Positions 44,325-50,500 of a stretch of 59,129 bases of DNA are shown here, piece by piece (position 1 is the first letter of the stretch; every line of letters starts with the position of its first letter). The notes under the pieces were generated by a model that had not been told where the DNA came from, made no database searches, and saw only the letters and a program-made list of their open reading frames with translations. The position numbers and the translations under genes were made by a program. This DNA comes from Pantoea sp. 18069 (GTDB taxonomy: Bacteria; Pseudomonadota; Gammaproteobacteria; Burkholderiales; Burkholderiaceae_C), in the NCBI RefSeq assembly GCF_902706035.1, contig NZ_CACSJA010000033.1:1-59129 (forward strand), written 5' to 3'.

Positions 44325-44368
44325 AAAAAAGCCGATAAATCATTGAAATTTAAAGGCTTTTTTTTCTG
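44325..44368 (-). terminator. Terminator-like hairpin next to the tRNA-Leu fragment
   Basis: AAAAAGCC and AAGGCTTTTTTTT arms around an AT-rich loop; it lies directly behind the 3' end of the tRNA copy in the minus-strand sense, where the original tRNA transcript would stop. It works in both directions by sequence. Confidence 0.5.
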
Positions 44369-44369
44369 A

Positions 44370-44421
44370 TGCCCGGGGCCGGAATCGAACCGGTACATCT
44401 TTCGGTGGGGGATTTTAAGTC
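44370..44421 (-). repeat. Partial tRNA-Leu copy (attachment-site remnant)
   Basis: 52 bp identical, apart from three positions, to 47559-47610 within the intact tRNA-Leu, same orientation. It covers the acceptor 3' strand, T arm, variable region and most of the anticodon stem-loop, the part that tyrosine recombinases of islands usually carry as att core. After position 44421 similarity ends at once. The region 44422-44726 holds no gene. Confidence 0.88.
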
Positions 44422-44726
44422 GCTGTGTGAGGTGCTCTGTCTGGGTAAGCGGTGCGAAGCTGAGCGAAGGTTGAAGTAGTCAAAAGTACTTACGGATCAG
44501 TAGGTTAGCGAAGTTTTGCGGAGTCGGGGAAAACTGATCTGTGTACCTGTACGGTACTGCGGATGCGCTTCTTTTCAAGGTTGGTTTGTGGTCTGGACGT
44601 GGTTGGCGCGCTGTGATCTGTGATGGCCGCTGCAGGCTGGAGTCAAGCAACTGGATTTTTGCGCACTTCAAACGTCATCCGGTTAGCGAGGGTTCAAGCG
44701 AGCGCTCGGCAATTCAGTCGGGCCTA

Positions 44727-45790
44727 GAGCGGATTTCATATTGCTAAAAGGCATAACCGCAATGAGTGAACCATCCCTCTGCATCCCTGGTAGTCACCGT
44801 GTCGACGACCTTCGACAGGGCCTCATCCAGGGCGTCTCGGGTACGCGCCTTGATGGCGCGCAGACTCGTTTTGAGCTTGGACCAACACGGCTCGATGGGT
44901 GAGTAGTCGGGCGAGTACGGCGGCAGATACACCAGGGCTGCGCCCTTGGCCTCAATCGCCTCACGGACACCTCGCACCTTGTGCGTGCTCAGGTTGTCCA
45001 TTACGACCACATCGTCCGCTTGCAGGGTCGGCGCCAATACCTCGGTGACATAGGCACGGAACACCGATGCATCGGCCGCATCCTCGACGGTCATCACCGC
45101 GTCAAGACCTTGATACGACAGCGCGCCCAGCACGGTCACGTTGCGGCCCCAGTTTTCCGGCACCGCATCATGCACACGTTGGCCACGCCGAGCGCGCCCG
45201 TAGCGACGCGTCATCGCGATGTTCACACCCGATTCGTCGACAAATTTCAACCGTTTTACGGGGTGTCTGGCGATGTCTTGCCAGTATTGGTCGCGTGCCT
45301 GACGTACTTGCGCAGTGTCCCGCTCGCTGGCATGGAGAGTCTTTTTTTTCGACCCAAGCCCAGACGCTGCAGGACTCGGCACAAGGTCGGTGTGCTGACT
45401 GCCGGGCCGCCTTCGGCCTGCAACTTCTTGGCCAACTCAAGCAGCGTCAAGTCGGGCTGCTCTTGCAACCAGCGCTCCAGGCGTTCGCAGCCTGCAGGAT
45501 CTATCTTGACGCGAGGTCCGGGGCGCCATTTGCGCGGCGCCAGGTCAGCGTTGCGGCGCACGCGGCGCACGCGGCGCATCATGCCTTCGACAAACGATAG
45601 GCTCACGCCAAAAAGCTCAGCCACCGCTTGTCGCGTTTGACCTGAGTGTTGGCATGCATGGACGACCTTAAGACGCAAATCCAAGGAATAAGGGACAGTC
45701 ATGATCGCTCCAATTTGTCAATCACATCATGATTTGACTCCGATGCCATCCTCAAAATTCCCAGGCCTTCAGTCATCAAGAAATCCGCTC
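44727..45790 (-). mobile_element. IS630-family insertion sequence, complete
   Basis: The ends are GAGCGGATTTC (44727-44737) and its exact inverse GAAATCCGCTC (45780-45790), each flanked by the TA dinucleotide (44725-44726, 45791-45792) that IS630/Tc1 elements duplicate. The length is 1064 bp. It contains one transposase gene in two frames. Confidence 0.92.
44744..45702 (-). CDS. IS630 transposase, two frames joined by slippage
   Basis: OrfA (45702 to 45256) begins MTVPYSLDLRLKVVHACQHS and has a helix-turn-helix and the LCRVLQRLGLGRKK linker. OrfB (to 44744) continues with KKKTLHASERDTAQVRQARD and carries the DDE residues in FVDESG, VVMDNLSTHK and SPIEPCWSKLK. The frames meet at a run of eight A (minus strand, about 45340-45348), the usual slippage site of this family, so the split is functional and not damage. 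The fused protein has about 318 residues. Confidence 0.9.
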
Positions 45791-45831
45791 TAAGTCGGCG
45801 TGGCAGGCGGCGGGCGGCCGCCAGACGTGAC

Positions 45832-45852
45832 AAAGCCCGCGCGAGGCGGGCC
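45832..45852 (-). terminator. Hairpin behind brnA
   Basis: GCCCGC (45835-45840) and GCGGGC (45846-45851) with a 5-nt loop; on the minus strand only three T follow. A weak terminator for the brnT-brnA operon. Confidence 0.45.
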
Positions 45853-45881
45853 TGTGTCGGTTGGCTGGTGGTCGATCGGCG

Positions 45882-46184
45882 TTATGCCGCAGCCTTGAAT
45901 TTTCCCTTCTGTACTGCTTCGCGCAGCACATCGTTGAGGCGGGTTTGCCAGCCCTTGCCGCTGTGCTTGATGGCATCGAGTACATCGGCGTCAACGCGGG
46001 TCGTCATGGGCGCTTTGGGGCGCTCCACCGTCGGACGCCCACGCCGACGCAATGGCTGCATCCTGGCGGTCAGGACTGCCGTGATTTCTATCGTGTCCGG
46101 GTCTGCCGCAATGCCGCGATTAATGGCTGCATCATCGGCATCGGTGGGGACGATGAGCCCCGATTTACTCAAACGCTTGTTCAT
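45882..46184 (-). CDS. brnA: BrnA family antitoxin
   Basis: A 100-residue antitoxin. The C-terminal half (GRPTVERPKAPMTTRVDADV, then LDAIKHSGKGWQTRLNDVLR) is the ribbon-helix-helix-like DNA-binding domain of the BrnA (COG3514) family; the N-terminal part binds the toxin. In Brucella the BrnA-BrnT complex represses its own promoter. It overlaps the end of brnT by 20 bp, with the toxin first, as typical for this pair. It ends 89 bp from the IS630 right flank. Confidence 0.88.
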   Translation of the reverse strand: MNKRLSKSGLIVPTDADDAAINRGIAADPDTIEITAVLTARMQPLRRRGRPTVERPKAPMTTRVDADVLDAIKHSGKGWQTRLNDVLREAVQKGKFKAAA

Positions 46185-46437
46185 AGTGCTTTAACTCCCG
46201 CTTGTTGGCCTTGCGCAGGCTGATGATCCGCATGGTCTCGCCGCGCTGCACGAACACCACCACATACAGGCGCTGCGCGATCACTGCGAACCCGACTTCG
46301 CGCACTTCGCTGTAGTCCGCGCGATCGTCCACGAAACAGAGCACGTCTTGCCATTCGATCATGCTGGCCAGCGAAAGCGACACACCATGCTTTTGCTGAT
46401 TCGCGGTGTCTTTCATGGCATCGAACTCTGTTTCCAT
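46165..46437 (-). CDS. brnT: BrnT family toxin
   Basis: A 90-residue RelE-fold ribonuclease that inhibits translation. Recognisable parts are METEFDAMKDTANQQKHGVS, equivalent to the family's DxxKxxxNxxKHG, DDRADYSEVREVGFAVIAQR and the end RIISLRKANKRELKHYE (family RIISARxAxxxErxxYe). All expected residues are present, so it is probably active. Stability of the island is the usual role. Confidence 0.9.
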   Translation of the reverse strand: METEFDAMKDTANQQKHGVSLSLASMIEWQDVLCFVDDRADYSEVREVGFAVIAQRLYVVVFVQRGETMRIISLRKANKRELKHYEQAFE

Positions 46438-46446
46438 GCGATTTAT

Positions 46447-46490
46447 TGTACGTACATATATGCCGTTGTGAAAATTATTTTGTACTTACA
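46447..46490 (-). promoter_or_regulatory. Twin operator of the brnT-brnA operon
   Basis: TGTACGTACA (46447-46456, a perfect palindrome) and TGTACTTACA (46481-46490) lie 10 and 44 bp before the brnT start, with centres 34 bp apart, in AT-rich DNA. Two equal boxes about three helical turns apart fit cooperative binding of the BrnA-BrnT complex. Confidence 0.55.
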
Positions 46491-46609
46491 TTTAATGTGC
46501 GCTTAGCGGCTTGCGGCTGCATCTGCGTGCCAAGGCTTCAATCCTCGTTCGCTTCGTCCCCATCTTTCACCCCCTCAGCAGACTCGCCTTTGTGTAGCGT
46601 TTGCTTTGG

Positions 46610-46774
46610 ATGGATTCGATGGTCTTGAGGGCGCGCTTTGGCAACGCGGACCAGGCGCAGAGCGTGTTCATGAGCAACGAGATTGCACCACTGCAGACGC
46701 TGTTCGAGACGTTCAACGAATGGGCCGGCGACGAACTGGTGCGGTTTCAGCCCATAGTTTCTTCCCCGAGCTGA
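46610..46774 (+). pseudogene. Fragment of a P2-type phage portal protein
   Basis: The frame reads VLRARFGNADQAQSVFMSNE and then IAPLQTLFETFNEWAGDELV followed by RFQP. The IAPLQxxFxExNxWxGxExVRFxP pattern is the C-terminal end of the PBSX/P2 gpQ portal family. The N-terminal 300 residues are missing. It shows that the element at tRNA-Leu contained or was a prophage. The rest of 46775-47098 shows nothing recognisable. Confidence 0.6.
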
Positions 46775-47098
46775 AAGCGGCGGCAGTCGCCGCATCATTC
46801 CACCCCATCAAGGCGCCCTGGCGCCTTTTATCTGGCCTGCATTGCCAGACCCCTGCCGGATCGCGCCCCAGGCCGCGCACGGCCCGAATTCCGGCCGCCG
46901 TGGGCCTTTGGGCCGTCGACCTTCAAGAGCTGACCCTCTGCCCCGCGGCGCGCCATATCGCCCCCGCCGCGCCTCCCTGCTTCGTGACGCGCAAATTACG
47001 TGCTGGTCGGCCTGGGCTGATCGGCGCCAGCGCTGGCGCGGGCGCGCAAAGACGCCTCTTTTCGGATTACGGGAAATTACGGGAGATTCCCGCGGCTA

Positions 47099-47302
47099 TC
47101 ACCCAATGGCTGTCGGTGGTTCCACATGGTCGGCCATTCGGCTCGCGGCCATGTTCAGTTGACGCGCGACGGGCTGCAGCAGCGCGCGCACGGAGGATGC
47201 CCGGATGGTTTCATCGCTCGCGGCAGCAAGGATGTCGCAGAGCGCATCCACGCTCCCGCTTGCTGTTTCCACATCGTCCCGAACTGCCTGAATAAATCGC
47301 AT
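47099..47302 (-). CDS. Small protein behind a LexA box
   Basis: A 67-residue soluble helical protein, MRFIQAVRDDVETASGSVDA at the start and LLQPVARQLNMAASRMADHV near the end. No family was recognised. GGAG precedes the ATG closely. The CTGT-N8-ACAG sequence 25 bp upstream overlaps a TATACT -10 box, so it should be induced by DNA damage. Its place next to phage remnants suggests a phage or island function. Confidence 0.6.
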   Translation of the reverse strand: MRFIQAVRDDVETASGSVDALCDILAAASDETIRASSVRALLQPVARQLNMAASRMADHVEPPTAIG

Positions 47303-47326
47303 GCTCCGACCTTTGATAGCTGGTTG

Positions 47327-47342
47327 CTGTATTTGCGTACAG
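47327..47342 (-). promoter_or_regulatory. LexA (SOS) box with overlapping -10
   Basis: CTGTATTTGCGTACAG, the CTGT-N8-ACAG consensus. On the minus strand it reads TACTGTACGCAAATACAGCA and the preceding GGTATACT supplies a -10-like TATACT. It sits 25 bp from the start of the small gene at 47302. Confidence 0.65.
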
Positions 47343-47461
47343 TATACCTTTGCCGCCAAGACGTATCTAGATGAAACAGGATTGAACATGGCCGCACTTT
47401 TCATCTTGGGCAGGAAAGCGTAGCCCTCACGGGGGGGAAACAGAGGCTTTTTTGGGACGAC

Positions 47462-47496
47462 AAAAAAGCCTGCATTCGGTAAGGAATGCAGGCTTT
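47462..47496 (-). terminator. Rho-independent terminator of tRNA-Leu
   Basis: AAAGCCTGCATTC (47465-47477) and GAATGCAGGCTTT (47484-47496) pair perfectly over 13 bp with a 6-nt loop. The minus strand ends in a run of six T. It lies 60 bp behind the tRNA 3' end. Confidence 0.88.
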
Positions 47497-47555
47497 GAGG
47501 AAACGGCTGCGGAAATGATGAGGAAATCGCCTCAAATTTCATAGCAGCGTATCTA

Positions 47556-47640
47556 TGGTGCCCGGGGCCGGAATCGAACCGGCACACCTTTCGGTGGGGG
47601 ATTTTGAGTCCCCTGCGTCTACCAATTTCACCACCCGGGC
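47556..47640 (-). tRNA. tRNA-Leu (anticodon CAA)
   Basis: 85 nt, reading GCCCGGGTGGTGAAATTGGT at the 5' end with the D arm of class II tRNAs. The anticodon loop CTCAAAA gives CAA (codon UUG). It has a long variable arm, T arm GGTTCGATTCC, 7-bp acceptor stem (GCCCGGG / CCCGGGC) and encoded CCA. It is the target of the integrated element whose second att copy lies at 44370. Confidence 0.96.
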
Positions 47641-47681
47641 TTGAATTTGCGCAGACGCGAATTATGGCACATTTGAGGCTT

Positions 47682-48587
47682 ATGAAAACGTATTTGACCA
47701 TCGAAGACGCAATCGGCCAGACGCCCCTGGTTGCGCTGCAACGTATCGGCGCTGAGGACAACAAGGAACGCGGCAACGTGGTCCTTGGCAAGCTGGAGGG
47801 CAACAACCCGGCGGGGTCGGTCAAGGACCGGCCCGCCGTGTCCATGATCCGGCGCGCCGAGGAGCGTGGCGAGATCAAGCCCGGCGACACGCTGATCGAG
47901 GCGACTTCGGGCAACACCGGCATCGCGCTGGCCATGGCCGCGGCCATCAAGGGCTATCGCATGGTGCTGGTCATGCCCGAGGATCTGTCCGTCGAGCGCG
48001 CGCAGACCATGAAGGCCTATGGCGCCGAGCTGATTCTCACGCCCAAGAGCGGCGGCATGGAATATGCGCGCGATCTGGCCGACCAGATGGTGGTGCAGGG
48101 CAAGGGCCGCATCCTGGACCAGTTCGCCAACCCCGACAACCCGCGTTCCCACTATGAAACCACGGGCCCCGAGCTCTGGGAGCAGACCGGCGGCGAGATC
48201 ACCCACTTCGTGAGCGCCATGGGCACGACCGGCACCATCACCGGCGTTGCCAAGTACCTCAAGGAAAAGAATCCCGCGATCCGCATCATCGGCGCCCAGC
48301 CCCAGGAAGGCTCGCGCATTCCCGGCATCCGCAAGTGGCCCGAGGAATACATGCCCAAGATCTACGACGCTTCGCTGGTCGATGAAACGGTGTCGGTGAG
48401 CCAGGATGATGCCGAAGACCTGTGCCGCCGGCTGGCGCGCGAGGAAGGCATTTTCGCGGGCATTTCGGCAGCCGGTGCCTGCTGGGTCGCGCAGGAGATT
48501 GCCAAGCGCGAGAAAAACGCGACCATCGTGTTCGTGGTCTGCGATCGCGGCGATCGCTACCTGTCCACCGGCGTCTTCCCGGCCTGA
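47682..48587 (+). CDS. cysM: Cysteine synthase B
   Basis: A PLP enzyme that makes cysteine (or S-sulfocysteine) from O-acetylserine. The 301-residue protein has KLEGNNPAGSVKDRPAVSMI (about 37-56) with the Schiff-base Lys, EATSGNTGIALA (about 75-86), the phosphate loop GTTGTITG (about 178-185) and the CysM-type EGSRIPGIRKWPEEYMPKIY (about 209-228), which distinguishes it from CysK. ATG 47682 has GAGG 5 nt upstream. It is divergent from tRNA-Leu by 41 bp. Confidence 0.95.
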   Translation: MKTYLTIEDAIGQTPLVALQRIGAEDNKERGNVVLGKLEGNNPAGSVKDRPAVSMIRRAEERGEIKPGDTLIEATSGNTGIALAMAAAIKGYRMVLVMPEDLSVERAQTMKAYGAELILTPKSGGMEYARDLADQMVVQGKGRILDQFANPDNPRSHYETTGPELWEQTGGEITHFVSAMGTTGTITGVAKYLKEKNPAIRIIGAQPQEGSRIPGIRKWPEEYMPKIYDASLVDETVSVSQDDAEDLCRRLAREEGIFAGISAAGACWVAQEIAKREKNATIVFVVCDRGDRYLSTGVFPA

Positions 48588-48650
48588 TCCGGGCGCGCGC
48601 CGTCCCGCGCTGCGCCCGCAGCGTTTCGATTTCTGTCCAAGGATCTGCGC

Positions 48651-49199
48651 ATGCAGTATGAAACCCGGTTTTGCAGCCATTGCGCGACGCCGCTGCAGTG
48701 GCTCACGGTCGCGGAAGACAGCGGCGACGTGCAGCGCCTGCGTTGCGCGGCCTGTGGCTGGACGCACTGGAACAACCCCACGCCGGTGCTCGCGGCGATC
48801 GTCGAGCACGAAGGCCGGGTGCTGCTGGCGCGCAACGCGGCCTGGCCCGAGAAGGTCTTCGGGCTGATCACCGGCTTCATGGAGGCGGGCGAGTCGCCCG
48901 AGGCGGGCATTGCGCGCGAAGTGCTGGAGGAAACCGGTCTCGTGGTGCAGTCGCACCAGTTGATCGGCGCCTACGAGTTCCTGCGCATGAACCAGGTGAT
49001 CATTGCCTACCATGTGCAGGCCACGGGCCAGGTGCGGCTGTCGCCCGAGCTGCTCGAATACCGGCTGGTCGCGCCCGAGAAGGTGCAGTGCTGGCCCGCG
49101 GGCACGGGGCAGGCGCTGGCGACCTGGCTGCGCAGCCGCGGCCACGAGCCGGAGTTCATCGATTTCTGGCGCCGCGACGAGAACCCGCAGCCGGCCTAA
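48651..49199 (+). CDS. Nudix hydrolase with N-terminal zinc ribbon
   Basis: A 182-residue hydrolase for nucleoside diphosphate derivatives. The N-terminal zinc ribbon uses C8-x2-C11 and C32-x2-C35 (FCSHCATP, LRCAACGW). The Nudix box GFMEAGESPEAGIAREVLEETGL (about 82-104) matches GX5EX7REUXEEXGU fully. The layout resembles NudC (NADH pyrophosphatase / RNA deNADding) without its C-terminal SQPWPFPxS signature, so the substrate is open. It lies between cysM and the TusA-like gene with short gaps. Confidence 0.88.
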   Translation: MQYETRFCSHCATPLQWLTVAEDSGDVQRLRCAACGWTHWNNPTPVLAAIVEHEGRVLLARNAAWPEKVFGLITGFMEAGESPEAGIAREVLEETGLVVQSHQLIGAYEFLRMNQVIIAYHVQATGQVRLSPELLEYRLVAPEKVQCWPAGTGQALATWLRSRGHEPEFIDFWRRDENPQPA

Positions 49200-49210
49200 A
49201 ATGGCGCCCT

Positions 49211-49438
49211 ATGGACATCCACAAAGAAATCGACACCCGCGGCCTCAACTGCCCGCTGCCCATCCTCAAGGCCAAGAAGGCCCTGGCGGAGATGGTGACC
49301 GGTCAGCTGCTCAAGGTGGTCGCCACGGACACCGGTTCGCTGCGCGACTTCCAGGCATTTGCGCGCCAGACCGGCAATGAGCTGGTCGAGCAGCAGACCC
49401 AGGGCAACGAGTTCATTCACATTCTGCGCCGGCGCTGA
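49211..49438 (+). CDS. TusA family sulfurtransferase
   Basis: A 75-residue sulfur carrier. MDIHKEIDTRGLNCPLPILK contains the family signature DTRGLNCPxPILK with the persulfide-carrying Cys14. The rest has the two-layer alpha/beta fold ending EFIHILRRR. TusA proteins pass sulfur to tRNA thiolation, molybdenum cofactor or oxidation routes. It lies 11 bp behind the Nudix gene, probably co-transcribed. Confidence 0.9.
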   Translation: MDIHKEIDTRGLNCPLPILKAKKALAEMVTGQLLKVVATDTGSLRDFQAFARQTGNELVEQQTQGNEFIHILRRR

Positions 49439-49442
49439 ACCT

Positions 49443-49535
49443 GCGCCAGGCTCAGGGTGAGCGCCAATCCCATTTGGAGGCAGGCCGTTCATCCTTCGAC
49501 GCGGCCGGCGAGGCAGGCTCAGGGCGAGCAGGTAA
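49443..49535. repeat. Short dispersed repeat R1 (two units)
   Basis: CGCCAGGCTCAGGGTGAGCG (49443-) and CGTTCATCCTTCGACGCGGC with CAGGCTCAGGGCGAGCAGGT, between the convergent TusA-like gene and galU. Confidence 0.5.
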
Positions 49536-49538
49536 GGA

Positions 49539-50429
49539 TTAAAGCGCCAGCGTCTTGAGATACGCGCGGAAGTCTTCGCCCACCTGCGGGTGCTGCAGCG
49601 CGAGTTCGACCGTGGCCTGCAGGAAGCCTTCCTTGCTGCCGCAGTCGTAGCGCTTGCCCTGGTACTGGAACGCATAGACTGCTTCGTGCGCCATCAGGCG
49701 CTCGATGGCGTCGGTCAACTGGATCTCGCCGCCCACGCCCTGGGGCTGGTTGCGGATCTCGTGGAAGATGCGCGGCGTGAGCACATAGCGGCCGGCCACG
49801 CCCATGCGCGAGGGCGCGTCGGCGGGCGCGGGCTTTTCGACGATGCGGTCGACGCGCATCAAGGCACCGCCCGCGGGTTCGCCGGCGACGATGCCGTAGC
49901 GCTTGACCTGGTCGAGCGGCACTTCCTGCACGGCCAGCAGCGAGCGGCCCTGTTTCTGGAAGGCTTCGGTCATCTGCGCGAGCACCGGCTTGCCGCCTTC
50001 GGGGCCGACCATCAGGTCGTCGGCGAGCAGCACCGCGAACGGCTCGTCGCCGACCAGGGGCTCGGCGCAGAGCACCGCATGGCCCAGGCCCAGCGAACGG
50101 TGCTGGCGCACGAAAGCGCAGTTCATGTCGTCGGGCTGGATGGAACGCACGAGTTCGAGCAGCTCCTGCTTGCCCGCCGATTCGAGTTCGTTCTCGAGCT
50201 CGTAGGCGGTGTCGAAATGGTCTTCGATCGCGCGCTTGCTGCGGCCGGTGACGAAGATCATGTGGCGTATGCCCGCGGCATAGGCTTCTTCCACGGCGTA
50301 CTGGATCAACGGCTTGTCGACCACGGGCAGCATTTCCTTGGGCGAGGCCTTGGTCGCCGGCAGGAAGCGCGTGCCCAGGCCGGCAACGGGAAATACGGCT
50401 TTGCGCACGATGGTGGTGGTGGTGGGCAT
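49539..50429 (-). CDS. galU: UTP-glucose-1-phosphate uridylyltransferase
   Basis: It makes UDP-glucose for cell-surface polysaccharides. The 296-residue protein starts with the nucleotidyltransferase signature KAVFPVAGLGTRFLPATKAS (about 10-29) and has PKEMLPVVDKPLIQYAVEEA (about 30-49), VLLADDLMV with the Mg-binding Asp (about 133-141) and IVEKP (about 190-195). Single gene, 71 bp downstream of valS. Confidence 0.96.
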   Translation of the reverse strand: MPTTTTIVRKAVFPVAGLGTRFLPATKASPKEMLPVVDKPLIQYAVEEAYAAGIRHMIFVTGRSKRAIEDHFDTAYELENELESAGKQELLELVRSIQPDDMNCAFVRQHRSLGLGHAVLCAEPLVGDEPFAVLLADDLMVGPEGGKPVLAQMTEAFQKQGRSLLAVQEVPLDQVKRYGIVAGEPAGGALMRVDRIVEKPAPADAPSRMGVAGRYVLTPRIFHEIRNQPQGVGGEIQLTDAIERLMAHEAVYAFQYQGKRYDCGSKEGFLQATVELALQHPQVGEDFRAYLKTLAL

Positions 50430-50500
50430 GGAGTCTCTCTACGGGGAGCAGGGAAGGGCCGGCGCTGCGCGCCGGGGGCAGGCCCCCGGCGGCGGGCGCA

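Noticed and set aside
43952..44398. Minus-strand frame starting in the tRNA-Leu fragment (MYRFDSGPGHQKKK)
   Set aside because: The N-terminus is translated tRNA sequence, a frequent artefact, and the rest has no recognisable domain.
45256..45382. Frameshift in the IS630 transposase as damage
   Set aside because: The overlap of the two frames at an A8 run is the normal slippage arrangement in this family.
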